DNA of 64,000 bases, taken from contig NC_134400.1 of assembly GCF_050003625.1 (NCBI RefSeq), positions 197,421,918-197,485,917 on the forward strand. Direction: 5' to 3'. This DNA is from Haematobia irritans. Its lineage: Eukaryota > Arthropoda > Insecta > Diptera > Muscidae. Positions 8,452 to 18,165 of this stretch are shown here, piece by piece (within the stretch, counting starts at the first letter, position 1; every line of letters starts with the position of its first letter). A model generated the notes under the pieces. The model was given only the letters and a program-made list of their open reading frames with translations. It was not told where the DNA came from and did no database searches. The translations under genes were made by a program, and so were the position numbers.

Positions 8452-10588
8452 TTCATTTAATCAACTAACGCCTCTATGGACTAAATGTTGATAGATTTAA
8501 TATAATTCAAAGCAAATTGCTTAACACTAACTCTTAACCTAACCTAGCGCACAATCTTTTAATAATATGTAAATTTGAATTAAAATTAGTAAAAAACAGT
8601 AGGAGATAAATTGTCAGTATCGGAGCCCAACAAAGTACTAAATCAAACGTTCGAGAAATGTAATAAGAGTTTACGCTTAAATGAAGAAGGGCTAGCTGAG
8701 AATTTTTTTAGATTGTGAGGCAGCGAATTCCATAACCTTGCCGCACGCACTGAGAAAGAACGTTCAAGCACTACATGGGAGAAATGTTCAATAAGAACCT
8801 GACTGTTTCTACTAGAATTCAAGAAAGTAATAGAATTAAAAAGATACAAAGGAAGACCATACTTGACCACACAGAAGAAAAAATAAATACACCTAAATCG
8901 CAAGAAGTTGTTAAACGAACAACCTAAAAGACGAGAAGCATACATTTCATAATTATCACGAGCATTCCTGCCATATACAAATCTCAAGATGCTATGAAAG
9001 CAAATATCAAGTTTACGTAAATTAATACAGTTAGTGCCTGTGTATACTTCAAGACCATAAAGTAAGATTGGCATAAGCAGTGCATGAGCCAGTCTAAATC
9101 TGACTGTTCGTGATTGAATCAGATTTTTTTTGTGCAGTCAACATTCATTAGGTTAGGTTAGGTGGCAGCCCGATGTATCAGGCTTATTACTGAGTGCTGC
9201 CCGATTCCATGTTAAGCTCAATGACAAGAGACCTCCTTTTTATAGCCGAGTCCGAATGGCGTTCCAAATTGCACTGAAACCACTTAGAGATGCTTTGAAA
9301 CCCTCAGAAATGTGCCCGGCATTACTGAGGTGGGATAATCCCCCGTTGAAAAACTTTTTGGTGTTCGGTCGAAGCAGGAATCGAACCCACGACCTTGTGT
9401 ATGCAAGGCGGGCATGCTAACCATTGCATCACGGTGGCTCGTTAATTCGAACAAGTCCACCACAGTAGTACAAAAATTGACCTGCCATAAAATTGCAGTC
9501 GCATAAATCATCAAATCGATAAGTCAAGTTTTCCTAACATTTGTAATGTGGAGATATCTTAGGGCGTTTTCGATTCGCAAAAAATATGTTGCATTTGGGT
9601 TACACTACTTTTTCCCTCATTGTATTTTCGTCCAAATGATAGTGTCATTCAAAAGTTATTGTTAATTCATAATATTGTGAGGGATACAGGATCTAAAATC
9701 TATGACAGTGTCCTTCATATATAGCAATCACTTTCGAGAATGTTGCACCTATTTTCCCAATCGAAATCGCCATTAGTGCCGAAATCATTTAGGTAAATTT
9801 TTATTTGCCTCCATAACAAAATTTAGCACCACGGTGGCAATCTCAGTGCCAACCAATGTGAAATACCATTCGGACCCGAGCTAAACATAAAATCGGGCAG
9901 TACTCATTGATAAGAGAGAAGTTCACCACCTATTGTACCACAATTGACTTTTAAAGTCTAAATGGTCTGAACAGGCTACCACTATTCCTAAACTAAGCTT
10001 ACCTCTGATTTTAAGGATAAGCTGCAATAAATTGTACTGAAATTGTAATTGAAAAATTAAAAATAAAAATCTTCCCTTGAAAATCAAGTCCCCAAGGTTC
10101 CAATATTAAAGATAGCAAGAATATATTTTTCTTATAACGAAAAAGCTGATATACCCTCTCGGACTACAATCTAATTTCAATTTAAACTTTTCAAAGAGGA
10201 CTATATTGTGAAAATTGAAGTGTATATGTTCCCTAAGTTGGCATTACCCAGTTTTTATTTAAATGCATAATTTTATCTTCATTTAATGTTACACCTTTTT
10301 TTTTCCCATCTTCATTTTAATTTCAGCATGGACGCTTATAACATCATCAAATACCCATTGACCACTGAAGCTGCCATGAAGAAGATTGAAGATAACAACA
10401 CTTTGGTATTCTTGACCCACTTGAATGCCAACAAGAATCATATTCGTGCTGCTGCCCGCAAATTGTACGACATTAAGGTAGCCAAGGTCAATATTTTGGT
10501 AAGACCCGATGGCAAAAAGAAGGCCTATGTCCGTTTAGCTCGTGACTACGATGCTTTGGATATTGCCAACAAGATTGGCATCATATAA
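6690..10588 (+). CDS. RpL23A: Ribosomal protein L23A (uL23), four coding exons
   Basis: Coding exons are 6690-6720, 7191-7591, 7666-7793 and 10327-10588; all introns are GT-AG and phases agree (822 nt, 273 aa). The product is the large-subunit ribosomal protein that binds 28S rRNA near the peptide exit tunnel and contacts SRP and nascent-chain factors. Exon 2 encodes a long Ala/Lys/Pro-rich extension resembling histone H1, typical of insect L23A. Exons 3-4 encode the conserved uL23 fold ([18 protein letters not shown], then [20 protein letters not shown], ending ANKIGII). The start ATG 6690 follows the pyrimidine-rich leader. The open frame at 10286-10588 is only the last exon plus intron. 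Intron 3 is 2.5 kb and filled with transposon debris, while introns 1 and 2 are short. No obvious AATAAA follows the stop; an ATTAAA near 10782 is a candidate polyadenylation signal. Confidence 0.96.
7794..8264 (+). other. RpL23A intron 3, first part: nothing recognised
   Basis: Unique-looking AT-rich intron sequence after the GTAAGT donor at 7794. No snoRNA boxes or repeat matches were seen. Confidence 0.5.
8423..9107 (-). mobile_element. 3' end of a non-LTR retrotransposon (LINE), 5'-truncated
   Basis: On the minus strand a 143-aa open frame (9074-8643) begins [13 protein letters not shown] and has the late motif ARLWNSLP followed by FKRKLL, the familiar C-terminal end of LINE reverse transcriptases after the catalytic domain. 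About 180 bp of 3' UTR follow, ending in an (AAAT)n tail (seen as ATTTATTTATTT at 8424-8455). The reverse transcriptase catalytic core is absent. It is inserted in the AT-MITE. Confidence 0.8.
8643..9074 (-). pseudogene. LINE ORF2 C-terminal fragment
   Basis: 143-residue remnant with no start of its own in the parent element. It holds the post-RT region only ([30 protein letters not shown]). It is open throughout, so the insertion is not very old, but it cannot encode an enzyme. Clade (jockey, CR1 or other) could not be decided. Confidence 0.75.
9147..9441 (-). mobile_element. tRNA-derived SINE, nearly complete
   Basis: On the minus strand the element starts GAGCCACCGTGATGCAATGG. It has RNA polymerase III box A TGGTTAGCATGCC (9423-9411) and box B GGTTCGATTCC (9387-9377), then a non-tRNA body (CGGGCAGCACTCAGTAATAA) and a short tail of TAACC repeats. 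Boxes A and B are 23 nt apart, closer than in most tRNA genes. Fragments of the same family lie at 6126-6185, 9838-9960, 13905-13988 and 47165-47210. It is inside RpL23A intron 3, antisense to the gene. Confidence 0.85.
9442..9837 (+). other. RpL23A intron 3: nothing recognised
   Basis: Unique-looking intron sequence between SINE copies. No coding or RNA gene signal was seen. Confidence 0.45.
9838..9960 (+). mobile_element. SINE body fragment
   Basis: Matches the body of the SINE at 9147-9441 in plus orientation (CCATTCGGACCCGAGCTAAA, ATCGGGCAGTACTCATTGAT). Both tRNA promoter boxes are lost. Confidence 0.7.
9961..10326 (+). other. RpL23A intron 3, last part with acceptor
   Basis: AT-rich sequence ending in a pyrimidine-rich acceptor (CTTCATTTTAATTTCAG). 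Nothing else was recognised. Confidence 0.5.
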
Positions 10589-11128
10589 ACACTTATATGT
10601 CAATGGGTGTTTTATACAACACATGTGTTATAGCATTGAAATATTTACTTTTAATTCTATAGGGGATATAGAAGCGATTTACAACCAATTTTTATTTTTA
10701 AATGAAAGTTTGACAAACTCTCCAAAAATACAACAAACACCACCTTGTAAAAAAAATTGTCTTAAATTGTTTTATTTGGATTAAAAAAAAATTATTTTAC
10801 ATATTTTCGAATTGGGGAATTGTTAGGGGTTTCTAACTCTCATTTCAGACAAACATTTTGATTGTAAGGAATATCAATGGAAATTAAGATGGATATGATT
10901 GATAACGGCGAAGAGATTCAGTATTTGGCTATAAAAGGTAAGATTCTTTATTATTTTATTTTTTTTATTTTATTTAATTATATTTGCAGAAAAATATTGT
11001 TTGAATGATCTTTAATAAAAATCTTTTTGTTTATCTTTCTAGTCCTTTTCAAGAAATATGGAAATAAGATCAACAATGAATCTCCTACTCTAAAAGGTAA
11101 GATCTTTGTTTTGTATTTTCTTTTAATA

Positions 11129-11200
11129 TTTAGTGATGATAATTTTAGTAGGAATCTCATTGATTTAAAAATATGAAAATAATCTTATTTAACTGAATAT
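11129..11200 (+). ncRNA. C/D-box snoRNA, copy 1 (28S guide)
   Basis: Box C GTGATGA at 11133-11139 and box D CTGA at 11193-11196, inside the intron 11097-11270. The guide AGTAGGAATCTC lies just before a D'-like TTGA. It is complementary for 12 nt to the 28S rRNA segment GAGATTCCTACT, which I recall as conserved in eukaryotes. By the D+5 rule the target is the second A of GAGA. Ends are approximate. Confidence 0.8.
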
Positions 11201-11377
11201 TTAACTAAAAATATTTGTATATCTCTTATTAGACATGTTTTCTAAACCAATTTTCCGTTTATTTTTATAGGTTTCCATAATGTGAATACTCCTCCCACGC
11301 TTCGTAGATAGATGCCTATTACCATATATCACAAAGGTAAGACTGTTTAAATACTTTATTTGAAATTTATTTTTTAT

Positions 11378-11451
11378 TATTGTGATGATAATTTTAGTAG
11401 GAATCTCATTGATTTTGAAAATATGAAAATAACTTAATATAACCTGATAGA
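11378..11451 (+). ncRNA. C/D-box snoRNA, copy 2 (28S guide)
   Basis: Box C GTGATGA at 11382-11388 and box D CTGA at 11444-11447, inside the intron 11337-11530. The first 30 nt including the guide are identical to copy 1; the 3' half differs (TTTTGAAAATATGAAAATAA). Ends are approximate. Confidence 0.8.
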
Positions 11452-11691
11452 TTGATAAAGCATCACTTATGCTATACCAACAAAAAAGAAATCTTATTCT
11501 AAAAACAAAAATATTTTTCTTTCTTTATAGATTGATGGGATCCATGGGCTTTTAACGATATCGAATAGCAAGGTAATAATATGTAACAAAAAAATATGTA
11601 ACAAAAGATTGTTGTAAAATTCAATTTCAATATGAATTAACATGTAGTCATATTATTGTTTGGATTTTACAACAATCCAAAATATATCTCT

Positions 11692-11763
11692 TTAAATGAT
11701 GATACTTTTAGTAGGAATCTCATTGATACATTCAACTATGAAAAGAATATTTTTTCTGAAATA
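11692..11763 (+). ncRNA. C/D-box snoRNA, copy 3 (28S guide)
   Basis: Box C ATGATGA at 11696-11702 and box D CTGA at 11756-11759, inside the intron 11573-11835. The guide TTTAGTAGGAATCTCATTGA is identical to the other two copies while the rest has diverged, as expected if the guide alone is under selection. Ends are approximate. Confidence 0.8.
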
Positions 11764-12119
11764 ATTTCCTTAAGAAAATTTAATTCGACTCGAATTAATA
11801 TTTTACTAATAAAAATTATTTGTTTTTCATTACAGAATATGGAGCTCATAGGTTTACTAAAACCATCACTGTCATTTTACTGGGGAACGATATAAACGAT
11901 GGTATTGTATGCTGATCATACGCCTATTCTCGAAGTCTTTGCAGACTAATTTATATTCATTCCTATAACTCATATTCTAATATAATAAAATATTTAAAAA
12001 AAAAAAAACTATTGAAAAATATTTTTGTGCATTGTGTTTTTTTATTAACTCGTATAAAGATTTTTACAATTATCTAAATTTAGTGGAAAATATTGTTGCT
12101 CTCCTGACCTACAACTCTA

Positions 12120-13460
12120 AGTGAGCCTCCACCAAAGACCTCTACAAAAGACTGTCATACACAATCAAATTACTTGGGTTTCGGTAACACTTGCCGATGG
12201 CAAGGTATCTTAAAACTTCTTAACATCGTCTTCTAAATTTTAGGTTAGTCCATACGGGGTATATATTAAACAAAACAAGTAAGGAAAGTCTAAAGTCGGG
12301 CGGGTCGACTATATTATACCCTGCACCATACCACATCACATCCGTCAAACGTGTTGGGGGCTATATATAAAGGTTTAAATATCACTCGATCTGGACAGAA
12401 TTTGATAGACTTCTACAAAATCTATACACTCAAAATTTATGTCGGCTAATGCACTAGGGTGGAACACAATGTTAGTAAAAATATGGGAAACATTTAAATT
12501 TGAAGTAATTGTATGGAAACTTCGCAAAAGTTTATTTATGATTTATCGCTCGATATATATGTATTAGAAGTTTAGGAAAATTAGAGTAATTTTTACAACT
12601 TTTCGACTATGCAGTGGCGATTTTACAAGGAAAATGTTGGTATTTTGACCATTTTTGTCGAAATCAGAAAAACATATATGGGAGCTATATCTAAATCTGA
12701 ACCGATTTCAACCAAATTTGGCACGCATAGCTACAATGCTAAATCTACTCCCTGTGCAAAATTTCAATCAAATGGGGCCAAAACTCTGGCTATTAGAACC
12801 ATATTAGTCCATATCGGACGAAAAATATATATATGGTAGCTATATCTAAATCTGAACCGATTTCAATCAAATTTTGCACACTTAACTGCACTACTAATTG
12901 TGCTCCTAGTGCAAAATTTCAACCAAATTCGGCCAAAAATCTGGCTTCTGGGGCCATATAAGTCCATATCGGGCGAAAGATATATATGGGAGCTATATCT
13001 AGATCTGAACCGATTTCAATCAAATTTTGCACACTTGATTATACGACTAAGTGTTATGTTTGTACAAAATTTCAAGCAAATCGGTATAAAACTCTGGCTG
13101 CTGGGTCCATATTAGTGCATATCGGGCGAAAGATATATATGGGAGCTATATCTAAATCTGAACCGATTTCTTCCAAAATCAATAGGGTTCTATTCTGACC
13201 CAAATTATGAACATGTGCCAAATTTGAAGGCGATTGGACCTAGACTTTGATCACAAAAATGTGTTCACAGACAGACGGACGGACATGGTTATATGTATCG
13301 ACTCAGGGACCCACCCTGTGCATTATTGCCAAAGACACCATGTGTCTTTCTCGTCTCCTTCTGGGTGTTACAAACATATGCACTAACTTATAATACCCTG
13401 TTCCACAGTGTGGCGTAGGGTATAAAAAGGCCCATTAAATACATATATAATTCAGCATAG
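12120..13460 (+). repeat. Family A head fragment interrupted by a family B element
   Basis: 12120-12274 matches the family A head (GACTGTCATACACAATCAAA, GGCAAGGTATCTTAAAACTT, up to ATATATTAAACAAAA). The head resumes at about 13429 with GGCCCATTAAATACATATAT, exactly where other copies read GGCCGATTAAATACG. A complete family B element lies between. Confidence 0.75.
12275..13428 (+). repeat. Family B repeat element, complete
   Basis: Starts AACAAGTAAGGAAAGTC, then a TATACCCTGCACCATA box. The body has about four units of 153-155 bp marked by TATGGGAGCTATATCTAAAT (at 12675, 12831, 12986, 13139). The tail carries CAGACAGACGGACGGACATG, CTCGTCTCCTTCTGGGTGTT and a terminal hairpin (TACCCTGTTCCACA paired with TGTGGCGTAGGGTA), then TATAAAAA. 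It has no protein-coding capacity. Confidence 0.8.
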
Positions 13461-14493
13461 ATAACCTAACTAATAGATGGCCCATCGGTGTCATACGCAG
13501 TCTGACAGTTCCCAAAATCAGGAATAAACGAAGAAAAATTTGTAATTCCAAATTCTCTCTGAGATTAGATTTTACATTTTTCCTATTATATCCACAATTT
13601 GAACATTTTTGATACACGAGATGATTTATAATCAAATTAAATATTCAAAAGTTTATAGTTGAACAAAAAAATACGACTAAAACCGCGAAACTACAAAATT
13701 TAATTTTGAGCAAATGTTCTCTTTACGAAAAACACAAAACGAAATGTAAGAAAATTCTAAACTAAATAATAACTTAAAATAAATTAAATTCATGAAATTC
13801 GTCGAATTTTATGTGGACAGTAAAATAGGTGTATATGAAAAGAACATGACAATAATATATGAATTTGTACATCAAGTTAGTATTTGTAATAAGCATCAAC
13901 TTCACCTCTGTGGTATCACAGTAGACTGAATGGACACGAAGTGAACCTGAAATATCAGGCTGTCACTATAGCTAACCTAAGATCCGATGAACTGTGACAA
14001 AACTAAAAGTGTCTGAACATTTCAGGTATGCGGAGATTGTACTTTCATAATTTTAACGGAAAAGGACGCGAAAAATACCATTGAAAAATAAAGATGACCG
14101 TGAAGCAAAAGGCGTTTCCGAACAGCCCGTTACTTACCTTGCAACTCCACCGGCTAGTAATTTAAAGCGTTATTTTATTATTTTCATTAAGCGTCTATTA
14201 TGAAGCGTACCACATACAATTCATTTGAAAGAATAAACAAACAAACACTAGGATTGAAGCACCATTGCAATTTGATTAAAATTAAAGTTGAGAATATCGC
14301 GTTCTCTAAAAAACAGAAAAACAAAATCTCAACAGTAGAACTCAACTCAATAGAAACATTCTTAAACTAAAAGACGTTACTATGTTTGTTGGCGCGAAAA
14401 AGGGTATATTCATTCCTATTCCTGTTGTCGCCATCGCTTTTTGACGTCTGTCGCTTTTTCGTCGCCTAATTTCGTCACTAATTTGGTATTCCC
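13461..14493. other. Intergenic AT-rich stretch; only a SINE fragment
   Basis: Apart from 13905-13988 I see no gene or repeat. The 66-aa minus frame near 13435-13635 has no recognisable feature. Confidence 0.5.
13905..13988 (+). mobile_element. SINE tail fragment
   Basis: Plus-strand remnant of the SINE 3' part (CACCTCTGTGGTATCACAGT, ACCTGAAATATCAGGCTGTC, AGCTAACCTAAG), diverged from 9147-9441. Confidence 0.55.
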
Positions 14494-14647
14494 ATAGACC
14501 AATTAAAATAGAGACATACCTTGATAATTCACCATGGTTTTGTTTATTTGAAGTGCGCAGTCATTCCACTCAATTGCGCAGTCAAGCATAGACCAATTAA
14601 AATAGAGACATACCTTGATAATTCACCATGGTTATGTTTATTTGAAG
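14494..14647 (+). repeat. 60-bp direct duplication
   Basis: ATAGACCAATTAAAATAGAG and the following 40 bp occur at 14494-14553 and again at 14588-14647 with one clear difference. A shorter TGCGCAGTCA is also doubled between them. The second copy ends directly at the T1 element. Confidence 0.85.
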
Positions 14648-14648
14648 C

Positions 14649-16264
14649 ATCCCAATAAACACAAACGTTTGAAAAATACTAAAATTCAATAATTTTTCAA
14701 ACATTTTTTCAAAGGATTAGGGTAATATTCAAGTTGAGAAAATCGCGTTCTCAACAAAAAACAGACATTACCCTCAACAGTAAAATTCAACACAATAGCA
14801 ATAATTTCTCAATTGTAATCCTCAAATTGAAATGCACCGCTACTCAATAATTTCTCAAACAGTTTTCAACGTGAGAAAAATAAAAAATTAGCATTGTTGC
14901 GAATACTTTCAAACCACAATTTGTATGAAAGTCAATCCTAGTTCTAACTGAAAGTCAATACTAAATTTCTAGGGATTTTGTAAATTTTATTATTTTTTTC
15001 GTTAACAAATATAATAATCTTAAAAATAACATTAATAATATATAAAAATGATAATCAAAATGTAATTATCTTATTAAACGTATTAATAAATAAAACTATG
15101 AATACAACTTTAAATATCTTAAACATTTTTACACGTATAATTCCATTTCCTCCATAATGTTGGTGTCAAATAACTATTAATTAATATGCTGGCAATTTGA
15201 AATAATTACTATCGAGGAACTTGCTGGCTTGTGTGTTAGAATAGATTCCAGCAAGAGGAAATCACAAAATATCAACCTGATGACGGGATGTAAATTGATG
15301 TAATGCACATTTTCATCCAGAAGTTCTTGATATAGGAATTGTTGCACTTTGTAAGTTTTCTGAAAACTTTTCTTTGTTGTTTCCTTCATTGGTTTTTCAT
15401 CGGCCAACATCTTCCAAGAATATATCATCCAATGATTTTAGTTTTCTGCAAAACAATCGAGTTTTGTGATTTCCATTATGTTTTCATTTCACTTTTTATT
15501 TTGACTTACCAATTTGTATTTCTTCCAACTGACCACGTACTTCGTGATTTCCTCAAGAACGTTGGTGTTACAAAATTGTTGTTATTAAAATACTGGCAAT
15601 TTTCAGGAACTTGATGACCAGATAATTGGAATAAATTTCCAGCAATTTCAATTCACAAAATAACAAATTAAACCGATGATGCGATGTAAATTAAACTATC
15701 GATGTGATGCGAATTATCATCCAGTAGTTGTTGATATGGAAAAGCATAAATACCAAGTTTTTTTGGTTGCACTTTGATTTATGGAAACTTTCTCTTCTCG
15801 GTAAGCCACTACCATTGTTCATCGGCCAGCCTCTTAATGTGTCCAGCATCCAAATATTTTAGTCTTCTGCAAAGAGATTTGAGTTTAGTGACTTCCTTAA
15901 AGTTTTCATTTCGTGTTTTAGTTTTACTTACCAATTATTATAAGCAATTTCAATTGATTATTAAAAAATTTCCACATTTTTGTATATCTTCCACGAACTT
16001 TGTTGTCCAAAGTAGTATTAAAAACCATGTGGTTTTTTCGTTGCATTTCAGGGTAGTGTTTTGTCAACGTTTTCTCCAATTATCTACAACACATTTTCAA
16101 AGTTTTCGTCAACATTTTGCCAAATTGGTTGTAATTCGCAAACAACTTGAAGATGTATTGAAGATGAGCTTTTTCAAGTCAAGTTGAATTTATGTTGAAA
16201 ATTATATTTACCCTCAAACTGAAGAGGTGTTGCATTTGAAAAACGCTCATCCTGTGTTTATTGG
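14649..16264 (-). mobile_element. T1 element, full-length non-autonomous, copy 1
   Basis: Bounded by CCCAATAAACACA (14649) and TGTGTTTATTGGG (16264). The same sequence in the opposite orientation is at 23617-25046, and a 3' part is at 17672-18165. The outer 180 bp contain the phrases CAAACGTTTGAAAAAT and TGAGAAAATCGCGTTCTCAA. It has no open frame shared with the other copy, so I read it as a non-autonomous DNA transposon. No clear target duplication was found. Confidence 0.7.
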
Positions 16265-16376
16265 GATACCTTCCTTGGTCTATGGTGATTGTTTTTAAAC
16301 AACTGATGACAGTGTTGCATATTTTTGGAGATGTCCTGGATAAACGAGTACTCTGTTTTATTTTAGTCCTTAATGC

Positions 16377-16615
16377 GCTTTACAGACTATCAGTTATTCC
16401 GGACGACAGTGCTCGTGTCGAACATATCCCATATATTGTGCACATTATAAGTTACGTCCGACGGCATAATCCATACTGCTGCATGTTTATGGGATCGATA
16501 ACACATTTACCGATTATTTAGTCATCGCCGACAAGTCTTATCGATCCGACACACTGTAAGATTCTTTACAAACACCGACATTCCGTCCGGAATAACTGAT
16601 AGTCTGTAAAGCGCA
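16377..16615 (+). mobile_element. MITE with 31-bp perfect terminal inverted repeats
   Basis: The left end 16377-16407 (GCGCTTTACAGACTATCAGT then TATTCCGGACG) is the exact reverse complement of 16585-16615. The interior (239 bp in all) is non-coding and holds GTTACGTCCGACGG and the TTATGGGATCGATAACACAT phrase. A degenerate copy lies at 6233-6475. Superfamily unknown. Confidence 0.85.
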
Positions 16616-16834
16616 TAAAGCTGAGTACTATGTTCAGTTTTCAAGCTGAAAACCAGCTTGTTTTCACGGTTACTTTCTTTAATTAAATAATTTAGAAATA
16701 TAAAATTAGTTGCAATCAATTCCTTGGATCTTTTCCATCCATTATTTGGTAAGACTTGATCAAAATATAATCGTCTTCATAAATATATTTGTACTTTTAA
16801 TTTAGTGTTTTGGTGAAAAAATCGAACATAGTAC

Positions 16835-17125
16835 TCACCTTAACGGCTTAGCATATCCAGCGCTAAAAGAAAACAGCCCTAATGTCCCTGCCAACATTTT
16901 TTGAATTTGGGGGCGCTTTTGAGAATCCCCACTACGTCGAAAACAGTCGTATACGATATCCAAAACTCCTCGGAAAAGCGCCGTCACTATTGAGAAGTTG
17001 TACCACGCCAAGTTACTACAAAAAAGTATCGCATGAGTGCAATTATTAGGTGCCCATCTGGATACATTTAGAAAGACACCAATAAGAGCCCCTTCAAACA
17101 ATCAGAGAAAGTGCATTTTAAGATA
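16835..17125 (-). repeat. Dispersed repeat fragment of unknown class (copy 2)
   Basis: Inverted match to 640-960. On the minus strand it leads into CGTTAAGGTGAGTACTATGT; the GAGTACTATGTTC phrase recurs at about 16622 in plus orientation. The 88-aa frame here is not preserved in the other copy. Confidence 0.6.
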
Positions 17126-17671
17126 GTTGTAAAAGAATCATTGTGGTCAAGTAAAACACGATTTTTTAGATGATTATTAATTTTATTAAACATTTATAAA
17201 TTCTCATAAATATAACATTTATACGACTATCACATCACATTTAAGATATTTTTATGCATTAATAAAAGATTGAAGTTGAGTTTCAAGTTGCAAGTTACAT
17301 GTTGTAGCGTCTATCAGCCAGTGCTTTTATTCCCAATGGAGCCAGCCTGTCTGGAAAAATATTTGAAAAACTAACACTTTATTCCATTTGGAAAGTCAAA
17401 AATTGTTCACCAATATACCTTTCACAATTTTAAGCGAAATAACTATGTTTTCAGCACTTCATTATCGTTTTTATTTAAATAAATTATAAGAAGCTAGTTG
17501 TGCTTGGTGTTTCACAAAATATAAAATGGCTCTTGTAACAATAGTGATGGCAAACTACTTTCATGCGAATAGTGATGGCAAAATACTATCACAGTTGGCG
17601 ATTGTTGCAGTGTCACATACGAGTCTGTGGTAGCGATGAGGATGAAATGGAACTTTGAAATGCTGGCAGGG
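17126..17671. other. Intergenic, nothing recognised
   Basis: AT-rich sequence with a short direct duplication (ATAGTGATGGCAAA at about 17543 and 17569). No gene signal was seen. Confidence 0.45.
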
Positions 17672-18165
17672 CATGTTTAAGATATTTAAAGTTTTGTTGT
17701 TTGTTTTTTTTTTTTTTGTTCTTATTTGTTGATATGTTTAATAAGATTATTATTTATCAATTGGTATTATAGTGTATTATGTAGTGTAGTGTATTATTAT
17801 ATATTTTATTTTGATGAAAATGAATAAATTATACAAAATTCATAGAATTTTGGCTTTGACTTTCAATTTGAAGTGGGGATATCATTCATACAAATTTAGG
17901 TTGAAAAGTATTTGCAACGATGTTAATTTTGAATTTGACTCGCATCGAAAATTGTTTGACAAATTATTGATTAGCGATGCATTTCAATTTGAGGATAACA
18001 CTTGAGATATTATTGCTAATGTGTTGAATTTCACTGTTGAGGGTAATGTCTGTTTTTTGTTGAGAACGCGATTATCTCAACAATTTCTCAACTTGAATAT
18101 TACCTTAATCCTTTGAAAAATTGTTGAAATTTAGCATTTTTCAAACGTTTATGTTTATTGGGTAT
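17672..18165 (+). mobile_element. T1 element, 3' portion only
   Basis: About 490 bp nearly identical to 24557-25046 (TTTAAGATATTTAAAGTTTT through to TTTATGTTTATTGGG), and an inverted match to the left part of 14649-16264. It ends about 310 bp before the SRm300 start codon. Confidence 0.8.

Larger units (their letters stand above)
8265..9137. mobile_element. AT-MITE copy split by a LINE
   Basis: The left part (8265-8422) carries the repeated phrases TTAATTTTTTAATTGGAT and GTGATTGAAGACATTTCAAT shared with full copies at 27685-27976 and 55365-55680. The right end (about 9108-9137, TTCGTGATTGAATCAGATTT) resumes after the LINE at 8423-9107. The element is non-coding. Confidence 0.7.
10820..12000 (+). 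ncRNA. Apparent non-coding snoRNA host gene with five exons
   Basis: A run of small exons separated by GT-AG introns, three of which contain a C/D-box snoRNA. Proposed exons are: first exon to 10937, 11043-11096, 11271-11336, 11531-11572 and 11836 to about 12000; the last ends near an AATAAA (about 11985) followed by an A run. The donors are strong (GTAAGA, GTAAGA, GTAAGA, GTAATA). The exons have no shared long reading frame; a short frame beginning ATG 10873 crosses the first donor but I see no conserved product. This layout is that of a dipteran Uhg-type host gene, in which the spliced exons are discarded and the introns are processed. The first exon boundary is not certain; a pyrimidine-rich TTTCTAACTCTCATTTCAG near 10829-10847 could be a TOP-like start or an acceptor linking it to RpL23A. 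Confidence 0.7.

Noticed and set aside
9371..9441. tRNA gene on the minus strand
   Set aside because: Boxes A and B are present but too close, the cloverleaf is not formed, and the sequence continues into a SINE body with other copies in the window.
10542..10784. 80-aa frame overlapping the end of RpL23A
   Set aside because: Out-of-frame shadow of the last RpL23A exon and its 3' UTR.
10938..11042. A fourth snoRNA in the first intron of the host gene
   Set aside because: No RTGATGA box C with a downstream CTGA was found there.
16835..17101. 88-aa minus-strand frame as a gene
   Set aside because: The homologous copy at 640-960 does not keep the frame; this is a dispersed repeat.
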